64,000 nucleotides of DNA. Source: Bacteroidia bacterium. Its GTDB lineage: Bacteria; Bacteroidota; Bacteroidia; NS11-12g; UBA9320. The stretch spans positions 1,818,501-1,882,500 of the forward strand of contig JAGYJG010000001.1 of the NCBI GenBank assembly GCA_018402155.1, written 5' to 3'. A program made the position numbers and the translations under genes. This document shows, piece by piece, positions 38,559 to 48,907 of the stretch (within the stretch, counting starts at the first letter, position 1; each line of letters opens with the position of its first letter). The notes under the pieces are model-generated. The model saw only the letters and a list, made by a program, of their open reading frames with translations, did not search any database and had not been told where the DNA came from.

Positions 38559-40092
38559 ACAAGGTTATTCTAAATGTACTCCCCTCATTCAATTTACTCT
38601 CAAAACTAATTTGTGCTCCCATTATTTTAGCATATCGTTTTACTATGTTCAAACCCAACCCCGTACCTTGTATATTCCCGGCATTACTCGCTCTATAAAA
38701 TCTACCAAAAAGCTTTTTTTGGTCTTCGTTGCTTATACCTATACCTCGGTCTATAACCAAAATAGTTAAGCAGTTTTTATCAGTTGTAGCTCGCAATATA
38801 ATTTGGTCGTCACTATATTTTATAGCGTTACTTATCAGATTTAAAAGGACGTTGCGAAGCAAAAAAACATCTACCTTCCACTGTGCATTATTTGCTTGGT
38901 TTTCTATAGCAACCGTTTGCCCTACTTTGAGCATTTGGCCAGCATCTTCTGCAGCTCCAGCAAGCAGGTCATCTATCTCTACTGTTTCAGGGCTGCATTT
39001 CATAACTCCAGCTTCTATGCGCTCCAACGATAAAAAATCATTGAGAATCATCGTAAGATTCTGGACATTATTTCTTATTTTTTGGAGATGACCAAGCCTG
39101 TTTTCTTGCTGATTTGTCTCGGTATACTTACCCACCAAAGCTGCAGAGCTGAGTATACTACTCAAGGGTGTTCTAAACTCGTGCGAAGCCATAGATACAA
39201 AACTAGTTTTTAACTCATTGAGATGCTTGGCTTTAGCTAGTGCCTCAGATATTTCTGATTCAGCACGTTTCTCTTGTGTTATGTTATTTTTTACCATTAG
39301 CACTTGTTTCACTTCACCTTGGTTTATGGTGAGTGGAACGCAATTTATCCGGTATGATTTTTCTTCGTCTTGATATTCTACAATTCTCACCTCATTTCCA
39401 AAAACTACTTTCATAGTATCTTCTAGCATTTTGCGCCATTCCTGCGGAATATTTTCTAAAAAATTTTTTCCTACACGATCTACAGCCTTGGGCCCTCTAG
39501 CTCTTAGCTCACTACCCTCAGCAAATACCGTATTAAACTTTTCATCTATAACTAATATTGCTCCATTCGGAAAATTCTTTGCTATCGTTTCGTAAAGTAG
39601 CTGACTTTCTACGAGTGCTTTCTGTGCCATTTCACGCAGCTCAATTTCTTCTCTTAGTTCTGAGGTACGCAGTTCTACCCTTTCCTCCAGCTCTTCTGCA
39701 TACCCACGTATCACTTTTTCGTGAATCTTGCGCTGCGTTAAATCGTGAATTATCCCCGTGAAAAATTGCTCGCCGTCAGTCTCAAATTCACTTACTGCTA
39801 ATCTGAATGGAAATAACTCACCGTTTTTCTTCCTCCCTTCTACTTCTCGGCCTATTCCTATTATTTTAGGCTTTCGGGTAGTTTTATAGTTATGTATATA
39901 GCTACCATGCTTACTGCGGTGTGGTTCTGGCATCAAAAAATTTACATTTTGTCCTAGTACCTCATCTTTTTGATACCCAAACAAGAATAATGCGGCCGAG
40001 TTCATATCTTCTACTACACCGTTTGCATTGATGACAATAATCCCATCTAGTGTAGTTTCAAAAATAGATTGATATTTATTCTGCAAGGCCAT
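38545..40092 (-). CDS. FixL-like PAS sensor histidine kinase
   Basis: 515 residues: PAS1 (1-120), a coiled linker, PAS2 (160-275), HisKA with phospho-His304 in SHEFRTPLSS, and HATPase (400-515) with GLGLNIVKRYAK. PAS1 resembles FixL (NFLMPEPHRSKHGSYIHNYK, IIGIGREVEGRKKNGELFPF). In FixL, heme-ligating His precedes IIGIGR; here the residue is Lys, so O2 sensing by heme should not be assumed. It is cytoplasmic (no membrane helix) and directly paired with the REC-Crp regulator. Confidence 0.92.
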   Translation of the reverse strand: MALQNKYQSIFETTLDGIIVINANGVVEDMNSAALFLFGYQKDEVLGQNVNFLMPEPHRSKHGSYIHNYKTTRKPKIIGIGREVEGRKKNGELFPFRLAVSEFETDGEQFFTGIIHDLTQRKIHEKVIRGYAEELEERVELRTSELREEIELREMAQKALVESQLLYETIAKNFPNGAILVIDEKFNTVFAEGSELRARGPKAVDRVGKNFLENIPQEWRKMLEDTMKVVFGNEVRIVEYQDEEKSYRINCVPLTINQGEVKQVLMVKNNITQEKRAESEISEALAKAKHLNELKTSFVSMASHEFRTPLSSILSSAALVGKYTETNQQENRLGHLQKIRNNVQNLTMILNDFLSLERIEAGVMKCSPETVEIDDLLAGAAEDAGQMLKVGQTVAIENQANNAQWKVDVFLLRNVLLNLISNAIKYSDDQIILRATTDKNCLTILVIDRGIGISNEDQKKLFGRFYRASNAGNIQGTGLGLNIVKRYAKIMGAQISFESKLNEGSTFRITLYEYE

Positions 40093-40227
40093 ATCTTTCG
40101 ATGCTGCAAATTACTTATTACCCTTAAATAATCAACCCTCAGAATATTTATTTACATATTGACCTTTTCATATTTTTTTTCCTTTTGATATACCGTACTA
40201 TCAGTACTATGAGAATAGGTATGGGCA

Positions 40228-43041
40228 TTATAATCTAAAACTAAAACCAAATAAAATTTGCCGAGGCGCCAAATAACGGGCAGGGTTATTGGGCGGTGTG
40301 CCACGCTCTTCAGGGCCGAGGTATCTATCGTCTCGTTGGTTATTGGGCAGGTCGTCTCCTTGCTCCCAAGCTCGCCCGGTTACCGGATTTATGATTTGTG
40401 CATTTTTATTGTTAAAAAGATTTCGCGCTTCTACGCTAAGTGTTACACCCTTTCGTTTTTTATTGGCAAACGTCTTCGTTATTTTTATATCCCCATTTAT
40501 CCAAGGCGTGGCGCGTTCTTCCAAATATTTGGTCAGCTCAGGTGCATATTCTGGTCTACCTAGCTCGTTTCTGCCCTCTAGCAACATTGGCGTATAGCGA
40601 AAGCCACTTTGATACGATGAGCTAAAGTATACCTGCATGCCCTGCATCCATTTGCCGTAATGCCTAAAAGTAGTATCCGGCGCAAAAACTATCCCTAAAT
40701 TTATATTCCATGGTCTGTCCCAAGCTAAATACTGCTCTGTGCTCAGCGGTACCTCACCATTTTGTTCTATCTGTAAGCTGCTTTCTCGTGCACTATTACT
40801 TTTACCTTTTGCTAATTGGTAAGCTACATTGGAGAAAGTACGCAAATACTTGGTAGCGCGCCACAGTAAATTTACCTCAGCACCTTGCACCTTAGCATAG
40901 TCCTGATTTATGTACATGGTCTTGCTTACCGGTCTACCCGTTTGGTCATTTACTATCACCCGGCGGCTCACTATATAGTCAAATCGGTTGTTGTTATATG
41001 CAGCTAGCGTAAGACCAATATTTTTGCCAATTTGTGATTTGTAGCCTACTTCATAAGACACATTTACCTCTGGATTTAAATCTGGATTTCCTAAAAAAGA
41101 CAAGAAACTTCTGTCCTGAAACTCGGGGTCTAACCCCGCATACACAAAACGAGGGTGAGGTAAGCGCATACTGTGGCTGTAGTTGAAATAAAGCACATTA
41201 TTGCTTGTTACAGGAAAAGACACATTTACCTTTGGTAATACTCGTGCCTTGTATCGCAGCCCAAAAAGTTTGACCGTGTTAGAATTGTAATCTTCTCGTA
41301 CTTGATCTATCACAGGTGCATTGGAATTATTCACAGCATCATCTGCAAACTTGCCTGGTGCCCAATAGTTAAACCGCACTCCTAAATTGGCAATAATCCC
41401 TTTATAGGTTATCTTGTCGCTAAAAAAAAGCCCCCCGTTGTTCGGTTTTACTTTCCAAATATCATTAGAAGATCCTATGCTAATGCTGGGAGTATATGCG
41501 GTATCATTAATCTGAATGGGTGCACCTACCCACGGGCGGGTAACGTCAACCCACTGATACTCGTTAAATTTATGCTCTAGTCCAAAATTAAGTTGATGCG
41601 TCTTATTATCTGGGTAAAAACGAAAACTAGCTTTTACAGTGTGTTCCTTAGCGTAGTGGTCGTGCCACAGTGAGCTTATTCCACCATTATTTATAAGGCC
41701 AGGACCAGGAAGAACATACTGCACACTCCCGTCCGGGTTAAAAACCTGCACGGGATCTGTCACTATGCTCTGCTCATCAAAAACTTGATCTACAGTTCCG
41801 GTTCTAAAAGGTCTTCCGTTGGCATCTGCCCGCAGGTTGGTAAATAATCTGCCTAGCGCAAGAGTACCTACCAATTGCTTGGTAAGGGTTCTGCGCACAT
41901 TGACAGCTGTGAGGTTGGAATGATGCGTGTACGTAGTGGCGTTGTCCATATTCAAACTTCTATCAAACTGAAAACCTGGCGCTAGAATAGCATCAAAACC
42001 TACTATTTGCAAGGTTCGGGTATTTTGATTTATGCTTAGACTATGCTGATTTGTGACGGATATTTTTGTTTTTGCGTTGAGCTCATGGCTTAGCTTAAAA
42101 GTATGAGTAAACTGATTGGCCTGTCGAGGTGCCCAAAGGCTATCGTTATTTGCAAAAAGCGAACTATGAAGCTGATTTGCCGTTGGTCCAAAATAGTAGT
42201 CCGTGAGGTTTAAAGTAGCATTATTAAAATAGTAAAACTTTCGTTTCTTGAGCTTAATCTTACCTCCAACCGAAAGCTCTGCTATATCTGTATTCCATCC
42301 ATAGCCAGGATTTCCCCCAAAATTATCCCTTTGCCAACTCCCTGCTATTTCAAATTCTTCTGACCCCTCTTTTATAGTGGTGCTGATAACCCCTGCGGTG
42401 CCCCCGTCATGTTCAGCTCCGGCTCCACCAGTTATGAGTTCTAGCTCACCAATACTCCCACTCGATACTTGAACACCAAAACCAGTACCTGCAAGAGGGT
42501 CTTGTGCGCTTATATTATCTACGTTAAACGAGGTTTCGTAAACGCGCGCTCCACGTATTTGTATGCCATCGGGGGATTTAGAAACTCCGGCCTGTATAGC
42601 TACCACTTCTTGTACATCGCGTACATTCATTTCTGCTATTTCTTTTTTGCCTAATGTAATAGAGCTCTTAGCGTCATCCAGCTCCACTATTTTTTTCTTA
42701 CCCACCACCTTTACCGTTTCGAATGTATTGGTACGCGAGGTCATTTTAACATTCAATAAGGTAGGTTTACCAGCTTTTATATCAATATCGTTGTATAATT
42801 TATCTTGGTAACCTATAAAAGCTATTTTAATAGAATATGTACCCGGTTTTATATTTTCTATTTTATACGATCCGTCTATTTCAGCAATGGCAGCTCCATA
42901 TGTACCGACTATACGAACGTAGGCTCCTACCAATTTTTCGCCATTTTCTTCGGCGGTGAGCACACCCACTAGGCTACCTGTTTGTGCATAGCTAGATAGG
43001 GCTAACGTTAGTGCTATTATACTACCAATTAAATGCTTCAT
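40228..43041 (-). CDS. TonB-dependent receptor with N-terminal carboxypeptidase-like domain
   Basis: 937 residues. Signal peptide, then a CarboxypepD_reg-type domain (about 20-110, GSLVGVLTAEENGEKLVGAY), plug (about 130-240) and beta-barrel ending FGFSFRL with a terminal aromatic pattern. TonB-dependent import or secretion-associated function at the outer membrane. Its start overlaps the lipoprotein gene by 20 bases. There is no SusD partner, so a Sus-type glycan system is unlikely; the substrate is unknown. Confidence 0.9.
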   Translation of the reverse strand: MKHLIGSIIALTLALSSYAQTGSLVGVLTAEENGEKLVGAYVRIVGTYGAAIAEIDGSYKIENIKPGTYSIKIAFIGYQDKLYNDIDIKAGKPTLLNVKMTSRTNTFETVKVVGKKKIVELDDAKSSITLGKKEIAEMNVRDVQEVVAIQAGVSKSPDGIQIRGARVYETSFNVDNISAQDPLAGTGFGVQVSSGSIGELELITGGAGAEHDGGTAGVISTTIKEGSEEFEIAGSWQRDNFGGNPGYGWNTDIAELSVGGKIKLKKRKFYYFNNATLNLTDYYFGPTANQLHSSLFANNDSLWAPRQANQFTHTFKLSHELNAKTKISVTNQHSLSINQNTRTLQIVGFDAILAPGFQFDRSLNMDNATTYTHHSNLTAVNVRRTLTKQLVGTLALGRLFTNLRADANGRPFRTGTVDQVFDEQSIVTDPVQVFNPDGSVQYVLPGPGLINNGGISSLWHDHYAKEHTVKASFRFYPDNKTHQLNFGLEHKFNEYQWVDVTRPWVGAPIQINDTAYTPSISIGSSNDIWKVKPNNGGLFFSDKITYKGIIANLGVRFNYWAPGKFADDAVNNSNAPVIDQVREDYNSNTVKLFGLRYKARVLPKVNVSFPVTSNNVLYFNYSHSMRLPHPRFVYAGLDPEFQDRSFLSFLGNPDLNPEVNVSYEVGYKSQIGKNIGLTLAAYNNNRFDYIVSRRVIVNDQTGRPVSKTMYINQDYAKVQGAEVNLLWRATKYLRTFSNVAYQLAKGKSNSARESSLQIEQNGEVPLSTEQYLAWDRPWNINLGIVFAPDTTFRHYGKWMQGMQVYFSSSYQSGFRYTPMLLEGRNELGRPEYAPELTKYLEERATPWINGDIKITKTFANKKRKGVTLSVEARNLFNNKNAQIINPVTGRAWEQGDDLPNNQRDDRYLGPEERGTPPNNPARYLAPRQILFGFSFRL

Positions 43042-44476
43042 TCAGTATTTTTGCTATCACTTGGTTTTGGTTCGCCTTTAGCTTGTTGAGTTTGTGTAGC
43101 TCCACTGTAAAAAGGACTAAGTTCACTTGGCCACTTGCATTTCTTCTGCGTATGGCTATGGTTCTAGGTCCTGACCATCCACCACTCGGTGTGAGGCCAG
43201 CAGTATATAAAACCTCTGCATCTATGGCGGGGTAAAATGGGTCTGTTGCAAGCAAAAAATTCATCGGTTGGAGGTTTGGATAGTCCGTACCTTGACTTGT
43301 CGCAAAGCTATCATTAGTAAAAAACGCTTGACCTCTGCTGGAGCTAAAGCTATCTATAGACAAAACACCCCCAATTGTAGCTAGATTTGCCCCAGTGGCA
43401 AAGGCAGTGGAAACCAATACTTTTTTGTTCTTATCAATTAGGCTTTGTATTACAGGTGCTGCAAAATCTAACATTTTGCCATCTGCTCCAGTTAGTGGGT
43501 TACTAAAATTGGCCTCATCGGTGTGAAAGAATATTTTGTCATAGTTGTTAGCCATTAGGCTAAAAGTGGGTTCCCAAAACTTGGGTTGGTTTAATCCCCC
43601 GTTTCCTGCAAAATTTACAAAATCAGCCATTGTATAATTGGCGTTCACTAGCATCTCATATTGAGCGGTGATACTTGTATTGTGTCCCCCTACTACTAAA
43701 AGATCGCCCGTTTGGGGTTTTACAAAAATACTATCGGTGCTATCTACTGCACTTTCTGCATTGGCTATGTCTGTCACTTTTAGTTGTATCACATTGACTC
43801 CTCCGTTTGCAAATCCATTGATGGTGAGCGAAGGTTGTGCATCCAATCCGTAGTAGACCGAAGCATTGCCCACGCCCATGGCTGCAGGGTTACTAGGCAC
43901 TATACTTATTAGTTTCTGCCTAAGGTCTATCTCCTCCCACTCTCCATCATTCGCTCTTAAAAAACCTTGTTTTAAAGTAGCATTTCCATCAGGGTCTGAA
44001 GCAGTATAACGAAAAGTAATTACCAGATTTGTAGTATCAGTGGGTAGACTAGCTTTCTCAAAAGCCACAGCTGGTGGCGCATTTTTTAAGGGCACTTTTA
44101 TAAATGCCGGGGAGAGGTCTACTGCCCCTTCATTATCTACAGCTCTTACATAAAAATCAATATCAGTAGAATCCTGATTGGCATCTATACGAAATAAAAA
44201 CGTACTGTCTTGTGTCCGAGTTTGTATCCATTCGCCTTCATTTATTTTGTACTCAAAGTACTGCACAAAACCGTCTACATCTGTACCAAACCATGTTAAA
44301 TTGACGGTACTATTGAGTCTATTTTCTCCGGTAAGGTTGATGGCTTGTATACTGATAAATGTATCTGGTGCCATATTGGGCAAGAGCTCACCTTTTTTGC
44401 ACGAAAACACAAAAACAAATAGGCCTAGCACCGCGGTGCCAAGCCTATTGCTTACATATTTTGTCGTGTTGACCAT
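43022..44476 (-). CDS. Lipoprotein with Ig/FN3-like domains
   Basis: 484 residues. The lipobox is FVFSCKKGE (Cys about residue 27). The following 200 residues look like two beta-sandwich repeats (NLTWFGTDVDGFVQYFEYKI and TFRYTASDPDGNATLKQGFL, both with the DxDG element). The second half (about 240-480) has alternating strands and helices of unknown fold. Sits between the T9SS cargo and the receptor and overlaps both neighbours. Confidence 0.75.
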   Translation of the reverse strand: MVNTTKYVSNRLGTAVLGLFVFVFSCKKGELLPNMAPDTFISIQAINLTGENRLNSTVNLTWFGTDVDGFVQYFEYKINEGEWIQTRTQDSTFLFRIDANQDSTDIDFYVRAVDNEGAVDLSPAFIKVPLKNAPPAVAFEKASLPTDTTNLVITFRYTASDPDGNATLKQGFLRANDGEWEEIDLRQKLISIVPSNPAAMGVGNASVYYGLDAQPSLTINGFANGGVNVIQLKVTDIANAESAVDSTDSIFVKPQTGDLLVVGGHNTSITAQYEMLVNANYTMADFVNFAGNGGLNQPKFWEPTFSLMANNYDKIFFHTDEANFSNPLTGADGKMLDFAAPVIQSLIDKNKKVLVSTAFATGANLATIGGVLSIDSFSSSRGQAFFTNDSFATSQGTDYPNLQPMNFLLATDPFYPAIDAEVLYTAGLTPSGGWSGPRTIAIRRRNASGQVNLVLFTVELHKLNKLKANQNQVIAKILNEAFNW

Positions 44477-46695
44477 TAAAATTTGACAAACTTAGCAGAA
44501 GCTCTCTGCCCATGGTCATTGGTATATTCCAATATGTATATCCCATTGGTAAGTGCTGCTACGCGTATGCGTGCAGTAGCCACTACCGGCTCAGTTGCCA
44601 ACACTCGACCGTCTAGACTTCGTACTAGCACAGTTCCTAAAGAGTGACTAGCAGTTTTCACGGTAATTACATCGTTTGCAGGGTTTGGATAAAACTCTAA
44701 ACCAAGCGCTTGAAAACTAGCAACCGAATTTGTTGCTGTATCTTTTGCGTATTCTGCAGCTTCTAGCGCTGGAGTAAAACCTTGTAGATCATCATTGTTT
44801 CTTGGTTTCACCGCATACTGACCAAAACCATAGTACATAAGGCCTACCAATGCATCCATCTCCATTTCTTTCGTAGCTTTTACCAGAGGTACTTCTAGTA
44901 TTCCATCTTGCACTTCCAATACTGAGTCAGAAAGAACGGACACCCACAGCGAAGAATTATTATTTCCATTTTTTACCCCAGTTTGCACTTTAGTGCTGTT
45001 TGCAAAGTTTGACCCGGTATCTACAGATACTGTCCACTCCCCAAAAGGATTAAAACGTGGGTTTGATATTTTTACCTTACCCGTATTGTTAACCATTTTC
45101 ACTAGCATACTTTCGTATTTTTCATAGCCATTATTTGCTCTTCCCGCGCTATCACTCACTGGCAGTTCTATAGGGGCTATTTCCGCTTTATTTCCTGTTT
45201 TTTCTACACTAGAAACAATGATTTCAGTAAAACCAAACGACTCTTGTACAACACCGGTTACTTCTACTTCTTCCGTTCGCCACAAGTCTAGCAGATCTGC
45301 ACTACCTTTCAGGCGTATACCCGCCCATTCAATAGCATCTTTATCTTGAATATAAATATCTTCTAAATCATACGGTTTTGCACTCGCAGTTACGTAGCCT
45401 TTTACCGTTACAGTTTTACCAACGTAAGGGCTTGCATCGCTGCTTGGGTTTAGTACATACTGCAGGTCTACAATAGTAAGTCCTCCGTCTCTCACAGTAT
45501 AAAAAGCAGTAGCTCCCGTAGTAGAACTCGCAGTAAATGGCTCAAAGCTTTTATTGCCGTCGTTATCTTCTGCTTGTATGTAGTATCTTACTATAGTGCC
45601 ATTAGCTGCTTTGGGTATAGTAGCCTGAAACTCGTCAGTAGTCCCAGACTTTAATACCATTGAAACCGCAGTAAAATTTGGATTTTCAGCGTTTACATTA
45701 GTGGTATAATACAGCGTTTGGCGCGCTACTGTCCCGTTAAAGTCAAGGATTTTTGCAGAAACTATAACATCGTCATTACTGCTTGGCACCAAAGGATTTC
45801 TATTTACTTCCGTGATACTAGGTGGCGTATCACCAATTTTGTAATGGCTAGAGTCAAAAGGATTTAATTCATAACCTCTACCGGTTCCGCCTGTGCATCC
45901 ATTGGCTGAGTGCAAAACAATACCAGTGAGTGATTCATAAATTGTACCTACTATCGGTGCTACAAATTTACCCTTTGCTTGCGGGCTAGATGCATTTCGT
46001 GGTGTCCAACTAGTCAATTTTTGTGCAAGAAAACGGTCCGATATATTGATTGTATTACCATTAGCATCGCTCACGTCAAAACTTACTCTACTACCTCCAG
46101 CAAAACTACTCACCGCCACCACTGTCACATTTTCTATCGTCACCAATGAGCCCTCCCAGGCTTCTCCACTTGGTAGCTTATTCACTCGGCTATTATCATT
46201 GAGTAAGCCCAAGTCAACTACTTTAGGACTGGGAACTGTTGTTGTTCCTATCACCGAAACTGATGAAGCATCAGAGGGTGAAAGTTGTGTTTCCCCGCTG
46301 AAATCTCCTACTACTCCTGTCACCTCTACTATCATTCCAGCAACTAGATTGTCTAGGGCCGTAACCGGCTGATTTTGATTACCCGATCTGTACACCCCGT
46401 GTATTTGTACGGCATCAAAATTTCCCATAGTGGCGCCAGAAGCGGTGTCTATGATATGTACTCCTGGTCTGTATCCTCCATTTACTGAGCCCGATGCCAC
46501 TTCAGTTAGGTTACCGTTGTACATCACTATGCCCACTGTTTTTATGGTTTGCCCCTCATAGGCACTTGCATCTTTACACGCGGCAAGGTCTGTTGGGCTA
46601 ACATACTGAATATCATTTACAGACACTGCAGTTTGTGCATAGCTAAAAAGGACAGTAAATAATCCTGCAATTAATACGAATACTTGTTTTTTCAT
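44476..46695 (-). CDS. T9SS-exported protein with OB-fold-like domains
   Basis: 739 residues. Signal peptide ends at SYAQ (about 20). Two OB-like segments (YEGQTIKTVGIVMYNGNLTE and YVGKTVTVKGYVTASAKPYD) suggest binding of sugar, nucleic acid or ions. The last ~75 residues are a type A sorting domain (LEFYPNPANDVITVKTASHS then GIYILEYTND). It is exported through T9SS. One base overlaps the lipoprotein gene. Confidence 0.8.
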   Translation of the reverse strand: MKKQVFVLIAGLFTVLFSYAQTAVSVNDIQYVSPTDLAACKDASAYEGQTIKTVGIVMYNGNLTEVASGSVNGGYRPGVHIIDTASGATMGNFDAVQIHGVYRSGNQNQPVTALDNLVAGMIVEVTGVVGDFSGETQLSPSDASSVSVIGTTTVPSPKVVDLGLLNDNSRVNKLPSGEAWEGSLVTIENVTVVAVSSFAGGSRVSFDVSDANGNTINISDRFLAQKLTSWTPRNASSPQAKGKFVAPIVGTIYESLTGIVLHSANGCTGGTGRGYELNPFDSSHYKIGDTPPSITEVNRNPLVPSSNDDVIVSAKILDFNGTVARQTLYYTTNVNAENPNFTAVSMVLKSGTTDEFQATIPKAANGTIVRYYIQAEDNDGNKSFEPFTASSTTGATAFYTVRDGGLTIVDLQYVLNPSSDASPYVGKTVTVKGYVTASAKPYDLEDIYIQDKDAIEWAGIRLKGSADLLDLWRTEEVEVTGVVQESFGFTEIIVSSVEKTGNKAEIAPIELPVSDSAGRANNGYEKYESMLVKMVNNTGKVKISNPRFNPFGEWTVSVDTGSNFANSTKVQTGVKNGNNNSSLWVSVLSDSVLEVQDGILEVPLVKATKEMEMDALVGLMYYGFGQYAVKPRNNDDLQGFTPALEAAEYAKDTATNSVASFQALGLEFYPNPANDVITVKTASHSLGTVLVRSLDGRVLATEPVVATARIRVAALTNGIYILEYTNDHGQRASAKFVKF

Positions 46696-46729
46696 TGTTG
46701 TTTGTTTTTTAAAAAGTTCTTTGTTCTAT

Positions 46730-48853
46730 CTATTTAATAATGGCAAATTTTCCTTTGTATAAACTGCCTGTGTCTAAGTCTTTTACCGTAAAGAGGTACA
46801 ATCCCCTTGCAATTATTTGTGTGTTTGCTGTGAGTAAATCCCAAGCGTGCTCACCTCCGCTGTATACATTTTGGTTTGCATCTTCTGCCCCAAATGTTTG
46901 ATTCCAACGTATGTCACTACCATCGTACTGGGCATTGTGCGTTATCTGGTCTAAAAAATCTCCTGCTACCGAAAAAATGGTAATCTCGCAATTAGCGGGT
47001 AAGTTGGCAAAATACAACTTTCTACTTTGCTCTTGAAAAGAACTTTTGCCCTCCCAGCTAGCACCTGCATAATACGGGTTAGGATAAACAAATGGTGCAT
47101 TTGTTTTCAAATTTTTATTTACAGGTTTCCCCGCAAATGCTCTAAAATTATTGGCCAAAGGGCTACTTTCTAAACTTTCTAGGTTGCTATCCTCGTTTCC
47201 CCTATCAAATGCAGTCACAGATATAGCATACTGCCAGCCATTCAGTATTTGGTCTATTGTAAATTTATACTCGTAATCTTTATCGTCTCCTTCAAAAGTA
47301 GCAGGTTCTGAAAGTCGGATAGCATCAAAACCAGTTTCATATGCAAAACCATTATTGGCAATATCATATTCACCTATTTTTAATAAATCTCTTTGTAAAC
47401 TAGGTACTCCAGTCACATCAAAACCGAGCTTAGTCATGTACACTCGATATCCTTCAAAATCTTTTATTTGGCTAATAGGATCTATGCTTTCTTCGGCATT
47501 ATCGTCCCAGTAAATTTCTATTTTATTGTCTGAGGTCACTACCTTTGTATGAGGTATATCTGGCGGGGCAGGAAGTATAAATCGAGTTAGCTTTCCGTCT
47601 CCATCCAAGTCTTCTCCTTCGTCTAACACTCCGTTAAAATTTACATCTTCGCCTTTATAAGCGGTTTGTGCCCAGCTAGCATTAGCCAAAAAATTGCTTT
47701 GTTGTGTCGAGTTGTTCTCACTATTAGGGTTGCCGTCTTCTTTCTTTTTTCCAAAAATAAAAGCATAGCTTACCTTCACCACTTCATTGGGTCTAAAGTC
47801 TAAAAACGGCCCAACAGATACGAGATCCGACCTATTTCCGGCTTGATTAAGTAACTCCTCGTAGCTACGAGTTCCACAGTTGGAGTTAGTAGTATTGTTT
47901 ACATTCCAGCAAGGTTGATCATTAAGCCCAAAAGTCATTTTCTGATAACGGGTATTGTCATTGGTAGGCTGAAAAAATATAGGGTCTGAAGTACTGTTAA
48001 ACTGCCAAGCATTGTAGTGCGCATTGAATCGCGCGTTCACATCGGGATGAAGAAACCCACTTTTGTCCTCCGCCCCCAAAAATTTTTGCCCCACATAGCT
48101 ATCTGTAAAACCCACATCACCAGAATGATCATAACAATAAGCCATCTGTAAACTATCAAAATATCCGTTGCCGCCTTTGTTGTAAAACGCTGCGCCACCA
48201 CTACCCGCAGGAGTGATGTTTATATTGCGTACCACCGTATTGGACCACAGACCAAAATAGGCAGAATCTAAGGTATTGCTTCCGGTATTTTTTATTTCGA
48301 AATCTAGTATCACAAAAAAGTCGCTAAAACTGTAGTTCCAGTTATAACTGCGTGCTTTTACTTCTACATTCAAAGGGTCTAAGTGTCCTCCAATTTGTAT
48401 TTGAGTACCGGGAACTTGTACATTCCTATCGGAGTACGTAGCTACAAAATCTTGATGTGAAATAGCTTCTGGAGAATAAAAAGGACTATTTCGCAGCGAT
48501 GAAATCTCACGTAACATGCCACCAGGATCTGGATAAAACTCGAAACCAGAAGATCCAGTACTATAACCTTGGGGAGCATCTATAGCAGCGGTACTTACAG
48601 CAACTGTATTGCCATTTATAAGTGCTCCAATCCATATTCCACTCTCAAATATATGCTCAACTCCACTACCCGCGGGATACTCTCCACTTTGATTTCCACT
48701 GCCATCTCTGTAGCCTCGCATTGCATTGCCGTATGTGCCGGAATTAGATATATTGAGGCGCACGTTTGACGCTTTTGTTGTTTTCTCGTCAAAAGTTTGA
48801 GCAATCCCACCTAAGCGCAGCATTAAAATCACAACTAAAGTTAGATACTTCAT
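46730..48853 (-). CDS. Large secreted protein, first gene of the surface operon
   Basis: 707 residues, signal peptide ending IAQT (about 19). A Ca-binding-like DVNFNGVLDEGEDLDGDGKL is in the middle, a fibronectin-like section follows, and the end (FVYPNPYYAGASWEGKSS..., then GLYLFTVKDLDTGS) has the NPYY-type FlgD/T9SS-related C-terminal fold. Function unknown. It is 34 bases upstream of the next gene and starts the four-gene operon. Confidence 0.75.
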   Translation of the reverse strand: MKYLTLVVILMLRLGGIAQTFDEKTTKASNVRLNISNSGTYGNAMRGYRDGSGNQSGEYPAGSGVEHIFESGIWIGALINGNTVAVSTAAIDAPQGYSTGSSGFEFYPDPGGMLREISSLRNSPFYSPEAISHQDFVATYSDRNVQVPGTQIQIGGHLDPLNVEVKARSYNWNYSFSDFFVILDFEIKNTGSNTLDSAYFGLWSNTVVRNINITPAGSGGAAFYNKGGNGYFDSLQMAYCYDHSGDVGFTDSYVGQKFLGAEDKSGFLHPDVNARFNAHYNAWQFNSTSDPIFFQPTNDNTRYQKMTFGLNDQPCWNVNNTTNSNCGTRSYEELLNQAGNRSDLVSVGPFLDFRPNEVVKVSYAFIFGKKKEDGNPNSENNSTQQSNFLANASWAQTAYKGEDVNFNGVLDEGEDLDGDGKLTRFILPAPPDIPHTKVVTSDNKIEIYWDDNAEESIDPISQIKDFEGYRVYMTKLGFDVTGVPSLQRDLLKIGEYDIANNGFAYETGFDAIRLSEPATFEGDDKDYEYKFTIDQILNGWQYAISVTAFDRGNEDSNLESLESSPLANNFRAFAGKPVNKNLKTNAPFVYPNPYYAGASWEGKSSFQEQSRKLYFANLPANCEITIFSVAGDFLDQITHNAQYDGSDIRWNQTFGAEDANQNVYSGGEHAWDLLTANTQIIARGLYLFTVKDLDTGSLYKGKFAIIK

Positions 48854-48907
48854 TTATAATAAGACTGCAAATATACTATTATGATAAGCTCCAATGTTAC
48901 CCTAACC

